A DNA stretch of 64,000 nucleotides from Paraburkholderia edwinii (GTDB lineage: Bacteria; Pseudomonadota; Gammaproteobacteria; Burkholderiales; Burkholderiaceae). The first letter of the stretch is position 1. Every line of letters begins with the position of its first letter. The position numbers and the translations under genes were made by a program. The notes under the pieces are model-generated. The model saw only the letters and a program-made list of their open reading frames with translations. It searched no databases and was not told where the DNA came from. This document shows, one piece after another, positions 16,255 to 25,431 of the stretch. The stretch lies in contig NZ_CP080095.1 in assembly GCF_019428685.1 (NCBI RefSeq), forward strand, positions 1,674,001-1,738,000. Reading direction: 5' to 3'.

Positions 16255-19200
16255 ATGACAGCACCTATTGGCGTCCGCAATAACAACCCCGGCAACCTCG
16301 TCTACGGCGCAGGCTTTGACGGCGAGGAGGAAGGAGAAGGTGGGTTTGGTTCGTACCCGACTCCGGTTGCGGGTGGCTCGGCCTTGATCAAGAACCTAGT
16401 GGCCTACAGCACGAAGCACGGCTTGAATACGGTCGAAGGGATCGTCGGTCGCTGGGCACCGCCGAACGAGAACGATACGAACGCTTACGCAGCGAATGTT
16501 GCTAACTCGCTAGGCGTTGGCGCGACGGACACGTTGAACATGCAGGACCCCGGAACCCTCGCGAAGCTCGCGACAGCTATCTCGAAGCAAGAGGGCAACG
16601 GTGCGGTGTACAACGCGGAGTTCTACTCGGCGCTCACCGGCAACAACCCCGAGCTTGCTGCCTACATCGCGTCGGCGAAGCTGCCCGCGTTCAGTAAGTC
16701 GATGGCTCGTGCGAACGCGTACCGCAGCAATCCTAACGCGTCGGGTGAGCCTGCAATGAATGTCGATGACACGTCGGCAATCGATGCGGTGTGGAATCAA
16801 GGCCCGGTGATCGAGCAGGCAGCAGCGTTGCAAGCGGGGCAGGAACTCGCAGCACAGACGCGCTGGGCAGGTATGGGTGAGTCGTTCGTCGATGCGCTGG
16901 TGAACGGTACGGTCACAGGTGCGCTCGTGGACATCACGCAGCGTGGCGAAGCCGACCCGAACTTCAAGATCACGCCGGAACTGTTCGATCAGATGACGCA
17001 GAACGGCGTGTTGCAGAACAAGGAACTGTCCGACTACGTGTCGGGTGCGATCAACACCGACGACTTCAACCGTCGCATGGAACTCGCGCAAGAGCGTGCC
17101 GACTTCTTTCAACGCGCAGCCAACACGAGCGGACTGCAAGCGATGGGTAACGGTGCGTCGCAATTGCTCGGAGGCATGGCCGACCCCGTGGCCGTAATCG
17201 CGACGATGGGCGCGGGCTGGGCAGCGTCGGCGGCGAGGGCTGGATTCACGACGACAGCACTGTCGCGTGCTGTCAGTGGCGCGGCGGGCGGTGCAGTTGG
17301 TAACGTCGCAGTCGGCGCATTCGTCGGCGGCGCGCAGAATCAAACGCTCGGCTGGTCGGACATTCTCTCGCAGGGCATCCAAGGTGCAGCGCTCGGTGCG
17401 TTAGGGCATGCGGCATCGGCTTACCACGACCCGGTGATGGCTGGCGTAGGTGAGAACTTACAGGAGACGATGAAGCGCGGTCTCGACAACGACTGGAATA
17501 AGGGTCGGCAGAACCTCACGAATCCGCTGAATGAATTCGACAATGGACTGAGCACGTCGATGTCGGACTACAGGACGGCGCGGCATGTGAACGCCACGAA
17601 CGAGCCTGACTTCGCACCGCGTGCGAATCGTGCGTCCATCGCTGAATCACTTGGCTATGCTCCCGAGCCAACCCTTCCTGATGCACGATACCAAGCCCTG
17701 CACGACAGCGGCGTGGTCATGGAGTTGCGCTCCGCTGACGACCTGAAGCGTGTGTCGGCATTCCAAGCCAAGTACGGGACTGATATCCCGGAGGACGCGA
17801 AGGCGTTCTACAGCCCGCAGGACGACCGCGTGTACGTCTTCCGTGATCGACTCACACCGGAGGAAGCAGCGGACCCACAGGGCTTGCTGATGCACGAGGT
17901 AGGCGTCCACTACGGCCTCGAACGATCGGTTGGCACGGAGCGGTATAACACCCTGCTTGAATCTCTCGATACATCGACGGACCCGAAGGTCCTTGAAGCT
18001 AAGGCACGCATCCCGGCTGATACGCCTGCGTACCTGCGCGGCGAGGAGACGCTGGGTTATCTCGTCGAGAAGCACCCGACACTCGGTGTCGTGCAGAGCA
18101 TCGTCAGCAACGTGAAGAACTGGCTGCGCGAGAACATCCCGGCCTTCCGTCGCATGTCGCTCACCACGAACGATGTGATCCAGTACATCAAGGGTTCGCT
18201 GAAGAACGTGCAGCGCGAGGGTCGCCTGTCTTCGGACCTGACGCTCCCGTACGTATGGCACGGTTCCCCTGTGGCTGGTATCGATAAGCTCGACCTCGCG
18301 TACGCGGGGACCGGTGAGGGTAACGCCGCGTTCGGTTTCGGTCACTATGTCACGACCGAGAAGGGCACGGCCATCGACTACCGCAACAAGGAATCAGCAC
18401 GACGCGGACTCGACGGTAACGAGGGTGGGCTGTATCAATTGAAGATGCTCGCGGACCCGGAACAGATGCTTGCGTGGGATCGACCGGTATCGGAGCAGCC
18501 GCAGCTACACGAGGCGCTGCAACGCGCTGGTGTGCGCGACCTGTCAGGCACAGGTGGTGACGCGTACGACCGCTTGACGAAGAAGCTCGGAAGTCAGCAG
18601 TCCGCGTCGGACGCACTGAACGCGGTAGGCATCCCCGGCGTGAAGTACGCGACGGGCCGCTCGCGTAGCAGCGAAGTCGTGAACCACAACTTCGTCCTGT
18701 TCTCGAACGACCACCTCGACATCACGAATCGCTACTCGCGCAACGTGAAGCCGATGTACCCGAGCAACGCAGGCCCGGTACAGCTTCGTCTGTCGAAGGC
18801 CGCACAGGACGTTACGGATGCAGCGCGTGCGTGGGATGACACCCCGACGCCCGAGAGCAAGCTGCAACGCGAGCGACTGTCTAACTGGTACAACGAGCAG
18901 CGCGTGAAGCTGGGCGCTGACAAGGTATCGACTTGGATCGACTCGCCGGGTCTTATCGTGCAGCGCTCGGCATCGAAGGTCGCACGCTTCATCGGTGCGC
19001 ACCTGTTCGAGGACGGCACCGGGATCGGTAAGCGAGAATCGACGGTGGCCTTGCAGTACGAAATGATGCAAGCGGGCTACAAGCACGCTGCACTCCCGAC
19101 GATTCAAGAGAACCTGACCAAGGGCTTTACGGCGGCAGAGAAGTTGCAGTACATGCTCGGCTTCGGCAAGGCCGCAGAGGACCGCGTACATCGCGAGGTG

Positions 19201-21192
19201 GCAGTCGAGAGGTTGGCGCATCGCGCAGCGAACGAGGCCGGTGTGAAGTTCCAATCGACCGCGCCCGCGCACATTCAAGCGATGGCGAAGGCACTCGACG
19301 ACTTCTACGACAACGTGACCTCGGACGGCAAGCTCGCAGGCAACCCGTACGCCGAGGCGGTACGTGGCGGCGGCTTCGTAGGCTTCATGCCGTACGCGTG
19401 GGATTGGGAGACTATCTCTCGCGCCTACGGCGGCGACCAGCCGCGCTTTGCCGCGTTCCATGAGAACCTGACGCAGCAGTACACGGAGCGCGTCGTCGAT
19501 CCGGCTGTGACTGACCTGCTGAAGAAGAACCCGCAGGCCACGCCTGCCGAGGTGGACGCACTGCGTAACAAGCTGAAGGCGAAGGTCGCGGACCTCGTGG
19601 ACAACAAGGTCTCGATGTTGATGGCCGACCCGCAGTCGCGCATCGAGCACTTCGACAATGCGTTCGAGACCATCGCCGGCGACCTGCTGAAGGAGAACTT
19701 CGACGGGCAGGTAATCGACCCGACGTTGTTGCAGCAGTTCAAGGAGCAGCTTGCAGACATCCGCAAGGATCGCTCGCGCACTGAGCTTGACCTGACGCGT
19801 GAAGTAAACGGCGTGTCGCTGCTCGACTTCATGGACTACAACGGCGAGCGCATGGTCACGCAGGGTGCTCACAGGTTCGCTGGTCTGAACGCGCTGGCTC
19901 GCAAGGGCTACATCGACATCGCCGACAAGGACGGCGCAATCGAGGCAGCACGTAAGGACGGCGCGACCCCTGAAGAACTGCAAGCGCTCGACTTCGGCTT
20001 CCGTGCGTTCGGCATGGGGCAGCTTCGCAATTCGGAGCGAGCAGGCTTCGCCACGCTGCGCAACTTCACGTACGCGGCGACGATGGGCAAGCTCGGATTG
20101 TCCGTGCTGGCTGATGCGTCGAATGTGGTGGCCGCGAGCGGCATGACCGGGTTCTTCCGTGCGATGGGCAATGCGTTCAGCAAGGACAGCGAGTTCCTGA
20201 AGCAGATGGCGATTGATGCACCGTCACTGCTGGGACAGGACTACCGGTTGCATAGCTTGACGCCTGACATGCACGCTGAAGGTCGGGTGATGATCGGCGA
20301 AGGCTCGAACCTCAACCGGGTCTCGCAGCGCGCCGCGCAACTCACGTCGTACCTCAACGGTTCGAACCTGATTGGCAAGATGCTGCATCGGGGCTTCCTG
20401 CCCGTGTTCGCGGAGGACATGCTGCGCACGATCAACGGCGAGGCCGGTGGCATGACTACGCGTCGCTTGGCCGATGTTGGCCTCGACAGCGGAATGCTCG
20501 CCCGCATCAAGGGGCAGCTGGACCAGTTCGACGCAGGCCGCGAGCGCGGTGGGCGTATCAATTGGGACAAGTGGGACGACCAAGAGGCGGCAGACATGCT
20601 GGTCGAGGCGATGCACCGAGGGACGTTCCAAACGTTCCAACGTGCGATGGTTGGCGAGGCCCCGATGTGGCTGTCGGAGTCGAAGGCCGGTGCGCTGTTC
20701 GGTCAGTTCCGTCGCTACGGCATCGTGTCCACAGAGAAGCAGCTTGCCCGCAACGTGTCCATCGGCGACACGAATTCGATGGCTGCATTCGCGTTCGGTA
20801 CGACGTGGGCCGCGATGCTGTACTACTCTCGGCTGCAACTCAACACGCTGGGCAAGACGGACGCGGAGAAGGCGAAGTACATCAAGGACAACACGGGCGG
20901 GTTCAAGCTTGCTGCGGGCGTCTTCACGCTGATGAACATGAGCGGCGTGTTACCTGACGCGATCAACCTCGGTGAACTGGTGTTCGGTGGCAACTCCTAC
21001 CAGCAGACCAGTGGCTCGCCGGTCGCGTCGATGGGCTACCTCGGTAACGTCGGCAAGGCCGCGCATTCGGTCGGCTCGCTCGTGACCGGACAGAGCACCA
21101 ACCACGGTACTGACTTCCGCAACATCCTGCGCATCGCCCCGCTGTCGAACTCCATCGTCGGCACGTACATCAGCAACTCCTCTCGCCACTGA
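16255..21192 (+). CDS. Giant internal virion/ejection protein with lysozyme-like, HEVGVH and ADP-ribosyltransferase-like regions
   Basis: The protein has 1645 residues (T7 gp16 is 1318). The start at 16255 has TAGGAG nine bases upstream. Residues 5-115 (GVRNNNPGNL... then TVEGIVGRWAPPNENDT) belong to a virion lysozyme-like family that locally opens peptidoglycan. About residues 300-370 are Gly/Ala-rich and could insert in membranes. HEVGVH at 547-552 resembles a metallopeptidase site, but with spacing HExxxH rather than HExxH. Residues about 665-830 (WHGSP at 668, GTGEGNAAFGFGHYVT, final NFVLF) match the pattern of ADP-ribosyltransferases of phage polyvalent proteins. The C-terminal half is helical and gp16-like. 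It probably extends the ejection channel and delivers enzymes with the DNA. Enzyme activities are inferred. Confidence 0.82.
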   Translation: MTAPIGVRNNNPGNLVYGAGFDGEEEGEGGFGSYPTPVAGGSALIKNLVAYSTKHGLNTVEGIVGRWAPPNENDTNAYAANVANSLGVGATDTLNMQDPGTLAKLATAISKQEGNGAVYNAEFYSALTGNNPELAAYIASAKLPAFSKSMARANAYRSNPNASGEPAMNVDDTSAIDAVWNQGPVIEQAAALQAGQELAAQTRWAGMGESFVDALVNGTVTGALVDITQRGEADPNFKITPELFDQMTQNGVLQNKELSDYVSGAINTDDFNRRMELAQERADFFQRAANTSGLQAMGNGASQLLGGMADPVAVIATMGAGWAASAARAGFTTTALSRAVSGAAGGAVGNVAVGAFVGGAQNQTLGWSDILSQGIQGAALGALGHAASAYHDPVMAGVGENLQETMKRGLDNDWNKGRQNLTNPLNEFDNGLSTSMSDYRTARHVNATNEPDFAPRANRASIAESLGYAPEPTLPDARYQALHDSGVVMELRSADDLKRVSAFQAKYGTDIPEDAKAFYSPQDDRVYVFRDRLTPEEAADPQGLLMHEVGVHYGLERSVGTERYNTLLESLDTSTDPKVLEAKARIPADTPAYLRGEETLGYLVEKHPTLGVVQSIVSNVKNWLRENIPAFRRMSLTTNDVIQYIKGSLKNVQREGRLSSDLTLPYVWHGSPVAGIDKLDLAYAGTGEGNAAFGFGHYVTTEKGTAIDYRNKESARRGLDGNEGGLYQLKMLADPEQMLAWDRPVSEQPQLHEALQRAGVRDLSGTGGDAYDRLTKKLGSQQSASDALNAVGIPGVKYATGRSRSSEVVNHNFVLFSNDHLDITNRYSRNVKPMYPSNAGPVQLRLSKAAQDVTDAARAWDDTPTPESKLQRERLSNWYNEQRVKLGADKVSTWIDSPGLIVQRSASKVARFIGAHLFEDGTGIGKRESTVALQYEMMQAGYKHAALPTIQENLTKGFTAAEKLQYMLGFGKAAEDRVHREVAVERLAHRAANEAGVKFQSTAPAHIQAMAKALDDFYDNVTSDGKLAGNPYAEAVRGGGFVGFMPYAWDWETISRAYGGDQPRFAAFHENLTQQYTERVVDPAVTDLLKKNPQATPAEVDALRNKLKAKVADLVDNKVSMLMADPQSRIEHFDNAFETIAGDLLKENFDGQVIDPTLLQQFKEQLADIRKDRSRTELDLTREVNGVSLLDFMDYNGERMVTQGAHRFAGLNALARKGYIDIADKDGAIEAARKDGATPEELQALDFGFRAFGMGQLRNSERAGFATLRNFTYAATMGKLGLSVLADASNVVAASGMTGFFRAMGNAFSKDSEFLKQMAIDAPSLLGQDYRLHSLTPDMHAEGRVMIGEGSNLNRVSQRAAQLTSYLNGSNLIGKMLHRGFLPVFAEDMLRTINGEAGGMTTRRLADVGLDSGMLARIKGQLDQFDAGRERGGRINWDKWDDQEAADMLVEAMHRGTFQTFQRAMVGEAPMWLSESKAGALFGQFRRYGIVSTEKQLARNVSIGDTNSMAAFAFGTTWAAMLYYSRLQLNTLGKTDAEKAKYIKDNTGGFKLAAGVFTLMNMSGVLPDAINLGELVFGGNSYQQTSGSPVASMGYLGNVGKAAHSVGSLVTGQSTNHGTDFRNILRIAPLSNSIVGTYISNSSRH

Positions 21193-21203
21193 TTCGTAGG
21201 AGG

Positions 21204-21219
21204 CCCGCCTGTCGGGCTT
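21204..21219 (+). terminator. Possible weak terminator after ejection-protein gene
   Basis: GCCCG and CGGGC flank CCTGT in the space after the ejection-protein stop, followed by only TT. It lies just upstream of candidate promoter copy 3, matching the terminator-promoter order before the capsid gene. Confidence 0.4.
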
Positions 21220-21228
21220 CCCGCGAAA

Positions 21229-21247
21229 CAGGTTCCTTCACGACACA
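21229..21247 (+). promoter_or_regulatory. Candidate phage RNA polymerase promoter, copy 3 (tail fibre)
   Basis: CAGGTTCCTTCACGACACA is identical over 19 bases to the copy before the capsid gene. It ends 15 bases before the tail-fibre ATG; the AAGGAG ribosome site lies between. T7 has promoters in comparable late positions (phi13, phi17). Confidence 0.65.
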
Positions 21248-21262
21248 ACCAAGGAGCTTTCA

Positions 21263-22690
21263 ATGGCTGCAAACGAACTCGGCCCGTGGATTAATTCTGC
21301 GGGCGAGGGCGGCGTGCGGAACTCCATGCAGGAGTTTCCGGGCGCGGGTACGAACGGTCCCTTCGAGTTCAACTTCGCAGGGGGCTACATCGACCAGTCG
21401 CACGTTAAGGCGTATCGGTACGACCCGATCAGCGCTCAACAGTTCGACCAGACCCTCACCTTTGTTGGACCCAATCAAGTAACGACCTCCGATGTGATCC
21501 CCGAAGGACAGTTTGTAATCGTCTATCGGGATACACCGAAGGACAAGCCTCTAGTCGATTACAGCGAAGGCGCTGTGATGGACGAGGCCAACCTCGACAA
21601 GAGCAACGATCAGGCGATCTTCGCTGCGGCTGAAATGGTGGATCGTTTCGATACGATCAACACGTCTAGCACCGACGCTATCAATCGCTCAGTCGAGGCA
21701 TTGAACAAAGCGAACACCGCGATTGCGGATTCGGCGACAGCGGTCTCGACGGCCAACAGCGCGAATACGACTGCGGGACAAGCGAACACGAAGGCCGACA
21801 CCGCAGTAGCAACTGCGAACGACGCACACGGCATCGCTACCGGTATCGACGGCAAGGCGCAGCAAGCACTCGACAATTCGGAAGAAGCAGTAACCACGGC
21901 CAACGAGGCGTCGGATACGGCTAACGGTATCGACGGCAAGGCTCAGACCGCGCTCGATAACTCGACGGCGGCAGTGGCTACAGCCAACGCAGCGAGCACT
22001 AAGGCCGATACGGCGCTGACCACGGCTAATGGATTCCAGACTCAGATCAACACCGCTAACTCTAACGCGAGTTCTGCGGTAACGACCGCTAACGCAGCAA
22101 ACGCAACCGCTAATGCGGCAATGCCGAAAGCGGGAGGCACATTTACGGGCGCTGTTGCCGGAACGTCGATGACCGTCACCAGCTTGACGGTAAACGGGCA
22201 AGCCGCCATCTCTGGTGGCTTGAGGATTAGCGGCAGAAGCTATCTAGCAAGTGATCCGACGCTAGGTCTTGGGTTCTTGAACTCGGCCAGTACGGCGTGG
22301 AATTTCTATGTGAATGACTCAAGTGGCGCGGGAACATTTCGTGGTTCACTGACCTGCGCCAGCGTTGCAGCTAATGGCAGCATCACGGCGCAAGGCAACT
22401 TGCTGGCTACGGGTGTCGTGTACTCAGGTAATGGTGCAGCCTATTTGGCAGCGAATGGCGACGTTGTTAGCGGAATCTACGTGGGCGGGTCGGTATGGCA
22501 AGCACTAGCTCAGAAGTCCCCAACTAACGTACAGATTCCTCATGCAGTCGGCGTCTCTGAAATCGGACCGTTGTCTAACGGTACGGTGGATGGTGGCAAC
22601 CCGTGGGTAGTGCAGGGCGGTAGGTCACTCGGTGGGTCGTCTACAGCCAATGCAATCTGGCTTCGCGTCGTATGGTTGCGCACACCCTAA
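21263..22690 (+). CDS. Tail fibre protein (T7 gp17-type N-terminus)
   Basis: The protein has 475 residues. Residues about 30-130 (FNFAGGYIDQSHVKAYRYD..., IPEGQFVIVYRDTPKDKPLVDYSEGAVMDEANLD) are the T7 tail-fibre N-terminal domain that binds the tail. Residues about 135-290 are an Ala/Asn/Thr-rich coiled-coil shaft with 28-residue repeats (GIDGKAQQALDN and GIDGKAQTALDN, 84 bases apart). The C-terminal part is beta-rich and ends with IWLRVVWLRTP; it should bind the host receptor. Codons in this last part are visibly more AT-rich than in the shaft, suggesting a swapped tip. The chaperone gene follows. Confidence 0.9.
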   Translation: MAANELGPWINSAGEGGVRNSMQEFPGAGTNGPFEFNFAGGYIDQSHVKAYRYDPISAQQFDQTLTFVGPNQVTTSDVIPEGQFVIVYRDTPKDKPLVDYSEGAVMDEANLDKSNDQAIFAAAEMVDRFDTINTSSTDAINRSVEALNKANTAIADSATAVSTANSANTTAGQANTKADTAVATANDAHGIATGIDGKAQQALDNSEEAVTTANEASDTANGIDGKAQTALDNSTAAVATANAASTKADTALTTANGFQTQINTANSNASSAVTTANAANATANAAMPKAGGTFTGAVAGTSMTVTSLTVNGQAAISGGLRISGRSYLASDPTLGLGFLNSASTAWNFYVNDSSGAGTFRGSLTCASVAANGSITAQGNLLATGVVYSGNGAAYLAANGDVVSGIYVGGSVWQALAQKSPTNVQIPHAVGVSEIGPLSNGTVDGGNPWVVQGGRSLGGSSTANAIWLRVVWLRTP

Positions 22691-22701
22691 CAGGAGCATT
22701 A

Positions 22702-23121
22702 ATGGATACGCCAATCATGACGAATGACGAACTGCTCGCGATGCTCCAGATGGAGTACCCCGACGCGGTTCCCGGTAAGGACTATCTGATCGTCGTCACG
22801 TATGAAGACGGTGTGAACCAATCGGCGCATGCGCGCCTGTGGCAATGGACGCATCCGACGATTCCGCGACCGACCGACGAGTTCTTGAACCAGAAGTGGG
22901 CTGACAACCATCCAAAGGTTCGGGAGTGGAAGGACGGCGACTACAAGCGCGCAGAGCGCAACCGTCGCCTGATCGCCGCCGACGCTCTCGTAGAGAGAGC
23001 GATTGACAAGCAGGACGCCGACGCAGAGCGCGCAGCGCGGACATACCGCCAAGCGCTTCGAGACGTACCGCAGCAGGATGGATTCCCAAACTCATTCGAG
23101 TGGCCTTCTGCGCCTAAATGA
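22702..23121 (+). CDS. Tail fibre assembly chaperone-like protein
   Basis: The protein has 139 residues. The C-terminal part (ERNRRLIAADALVERAIDKQDADAERAARTYRQALRDVPQQDGFPNSFEWPSAP) closely follows the pattern of the phage tail assembly chaperone family (Phage_tail_APC), where YRQALRDxPxQ and WP near the end are typical. The N-terminal half is less distinctive. ATG 22702 with AGGAG nine bases upstream is chosen over an upstream in-frame GTG that overlaps the tail-fibre gene. It probably helps fold or trimerise the fibre tip and may coevolve with it. Confidence 0.75.
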   Translation: MDTPIMTNDELLAMLQMEYPDAVPGKDYLIVVTYEDGVNQSAHARLWQWTHPTIPRPTDEFLNQKWADNHPKVREWKDGDYKRAERNRRLIAADALVERAIDKQDADAERAARTYRQALRDVPQQDGFPNSFEWPSAPK

Positions 23122-23134
23122 ATTAGGAGAACGT

Positions 23135-23353
23135 ATGGAAGCCGGTGACATCACCGAACTCTTTAAGACCGGTGGGAAGTGCGTCGCCGGTTTCACGATT
23201 GGTCACTTGACCGGGGAGCAGATCATCACAGCCCTTACGGTCGCGTATCTGGTCGGTCAGTGCATCGTGCTCGCGCCGAAGGTGTGGGCCACGGTCAAGA
23301 AGCTATTCAAGAGGACCAGCAATGTCGAAAGCAACACAGGAGGCTCTGAGTGA
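23135..23353 (+). CDS. Holin (small one-segment membrane protein)
   Basis: The protein has 72 residues with one clear membrane segment at about 27-50 (EQIITALTVAYLVGQCIVLAPKVWATV) and a positively charged tail (KKLFKR). An N-terminal weakly hydrophobic stretch (KCVAGFTIGHLTG) could be a second one. The place before the small terminase is that of T7 gp17.5, a class II holin. Since the endolysin of this phage has a signal-anchor (SAR) sequence, a pinholin that depolarises the membrane would suffice. The ATG at 23135 has AGGAG upstream. Its last 32 bases overlap the small terminase gene. Confidence 0.75.
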   Translation: MEAGDITELFKTGGKCVAGFTIGHLTGEQIITALTVAYLVGQCIVLAPKVWATVKKLFKRTSNVESNTGGSE

Positions 23354-23627
23354 GTTGCACGGCGTTGTAGCCAAGGAACTCACCCGACGCATTAATGAGA
23401 ACGAGGCGTCCGCTGCCGACATCGGCGCGGCGATCAAGTTCTTGAAGGATAACCACATCACCGCAGCAATCGAGGACAACTCGCACCTCAAGGACCTCAA
23501 GAAGAAGCTCGACGAGAAGATCGCGTCTCGAAGTGGCAAGGTAGTGCCACTGACCAAGCGTAATGCGCTGCCTGCCGAGACTGACCTCGACGAGATTCTT
23601 GAAGGCATCGAGAGGAGCGCTATGTAA
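23322..23627 (+). CDS. Terminase small subunit (T7 gp18-like)
   Basis: The protein has 101 residues (T7 gp18 is 89). The pattern of an N-terminal helical region, LTRRINENEASAADIGAAIKFLKDNHI and a charged helical C-terminus ending DLDEILEGIERSAM fits T7-type small terminases, which recognise the concatemer and stimulate the large subunit. It overlaps the holin gene at its start, and its stop overlaps the start of the large subunit gene (TAATG), so translation of all three is coupled. Confidence 0.85.
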   Translation: MSKATQEALSELHGVVAKELTRRINENEASAADIGAAIKFLKDNHITAAIEDNSHLKDLKKKLDEKIASRSGKVVPLTKRNALPAETDLDEILEGIERSAM

Positions 23628-25429
23628 TGTCTCAACGCGAGAGTCCCGAACAGGCACTCTTGCGATGGGAAATGTTGGAGTTAGTGCAGAAGGCGTACCC
23701 CACGTTCGAGCCTTTCCTCGAAGACGTGATGACGGAACTCGGCTTCAGCACTACTCGCATCCAAAAGGACATCGCAGAGTTCCTTGAACATGGCCCGCAC
23801 TACCTGATGATTCAGGCGCAACGCGGGCAGGCAAAGACCACTATCACCGCAGCCTACGCTGTCTGGTGTCTGATCCACGACCCGCGTGAGGTCGTGCTGA
23901 TTCTCTCGGCAGGCGGAACGCAGGCTAACGAAATCTCAACGCTTATCGTCCGTCTGATCATGACGATGGACGTGCTTGAATGTCTTCGCCCTGATCGCAA
24001 CGCAGGCGACCGCACCTCGGTCGAGGCATTCGATGTGCACCACTCGCTGAAGGGTATCGCCAAGTCGCCATCGGTGGCTTGCGTTGGTATCACCGGCAAC
24101 TTGCAAGGTAAGCGTGCGGGTCTGTTGATCGCAGACGACATCGAGTCGCAAAAGAATGCTCTGACCGAACATCAACGTCAGGTGCTCCTTAATCTGACTC
24201 GCGACTTCCCGTCTATCTGCCAAACCGGGCGAATCATCTACCTCGGTACACCGCAGTCGATCAACTCGATCTACAACACGCTACCCGGTCGCGGCTACGC
24301 AGTCCGTATCTGGACGGGTCGCTATCCGACTACTGAGCAACGCAAGAACTACGGCACGATGCTCGCGCCGATGCTCGTGCGAGACATGGAGTTGGACCCG
24401 TCGCTCACGCTTCCGAAGTGGGGGCCGTTGGGTGATCAAGGCGCACCGACTGACACCGAATTGCCTGCGGGTAACGAGGAGTACCTGTGCAAGAAGGAAG
24501 TTGACCAAGGCCCGAGCTACTTCCAGTTGCAGCACATGCTCAACACGAAGCTCTCGGACGCGGATCGCTTCCCGCTGAAGCTGCGCAAGATCATGGCGGT
24601 TCGTATCGTCGGCGAATTGTATCCGATGACGGTACAGCCGGGCCTGCTCGAACACGAGTGCATCGAGTACAGCATCAACGGCACGACGTACACGATGAAC
24701 GTACCGTCCACGCTCGGTGACGAACGCGTGCGAATGCAGGGCATCGTCATGCACGTTGACCCTGCGGGCGGCGGCAAGAACGGCGACGAGACCGGCTACG
24801 CAGTCGTGGGCTTCCTCAACGGGAACATTTGGGTGCTCGATGTCGGCGGCGTGCCGGGCGGGTACTCAGTCGATGGCTTCAAGAAGCTCGCGAACATCGC
24901 ACGAGATTGGAAGGTCAACCGCATCCGCATCGAGAAGAACTTCGGCTTCGGTGCGTACTTGCAAACGTGGTTACCGATCCTGCGCGGCGAGTACGTGGCC
25001 GTGAACAACGGCGACGGACCGACCGGGTGTGCGCTCGAAGAAGTGTACGAGACCGGGCAGAAAGAGCTTCGCATCATCGACACGCTTGAGCCAGTCATCG
25101 CACGCGGCTCGCTGATCTTCAACGATGCCATCGCTCGTAAAGAGGACGCGTCGCTTGCGGCGTACTCGCTTGAGAAGCGACCGACGTACAGCCTGTTCCA
25201 CCAGATCGAATACATCACCCGCGACAAGAAGGCCCTCGTCCATGACGACCGCCTCGACGCGCTCGCCGGTGCTGTCGCGTATTGGGTGGCTCAACTCGGC
25301 ATCGACCAGCAGAAGGCAGTCGAGAAGCAACGAGCAGAGGAGTTCGAAGCGTGGCGTAAGAACCCGCTTGGACGACCCATCACCACGCCTCCTCGCGGAG
25401 GTTCCCTAATGAATCGCTACAAGAGGTAA
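23627..25429 (+). CDS. Terminase large subunit (T7 gp19-like)
   Basis: The protein has 600 residues (T7 gp19 is 586). The ATPase Walker A-like segment is QAQRGQAKTTITAAYAVW, Walker B-like is RAGLLIADDIES, and the coupling motif region LGTPQSINSIYN follows. The nuclease domain begins around HVDPAGGGKNGDETGYAVVGF with its metal-binding Asp, continues IRIEKNFGFGAYLQ and ends in VHDDRLDALAGAVAYW. It cuts the concatemer and pumps DNA into the procapsid through the portal. T7-type large terminases generate genomes with terminal repeats; that repeat cannot be read from an integrated copy. Confidence 0.95.
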   Translation: MSQRESPEQALLRWEMLELVQKAYPTFEPFLEDVMTELGFSTTRIQKDIAEFLEHGPHYLMIQAQRGQAKTTITAAYAVWCLIHDPREVVLILSAGGTQANEISTLIVRLIMTMDVLECLRPDRNAGDRTSVEAFDVHHSLKGIAKSPSVACVGITGNLQGKRAGLLIADDIESQKNALTEHQRQVLLNLTRDFPSICQTGRIIYLGTPQSINSIYNTLPGRGYAVRIWTGRYPTTEQRKNYGTMLAPMLVRDMELDPSLTLPKWGPLGDQGAPTDTELPAGNEEYLCKKEVDQGPSYFQLQHMLNTKLSDADRFPLKLRKIMAVRIVGELYPMTVQPGLLEHECIEYSINGTTYTMNVPSTLGDERVRMQGIVMHVDPAGGGKNGDETGYAVVGFLNGNIWVLDVGGVPGGYSVDGFKKLANIARDWKVNRIRIEKNFGFGAYLQTWLPILRGEYVAVNNGDGPTGCALEEVYETGQKELRIIDTLEPVIARGSLIFNDAIARKEDASLAAYSLEKRPTYSLFHQIEYITRDKKALVHDDRLDALAGAVAYWVAQLGIDQQKAVEKQRAEEFEAWRKNPLGRPITTPPRGGSLMNRYKR

Positions 25430-25431
25430 CT

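Noticed and set aside
18544..19983. Minus-strand frame of 479 codons within the giant ejection protein gene
   Set aside because: Opposite a continuous, conserved coding frame; no start signal.
5003..21247. The three GGTTCCTTCACGAC copies considered as insertion-sequence ends or att sites
   Set aside because: All copies are direct, lie in regular intergenic spaces before late genes, and show no target duplications.
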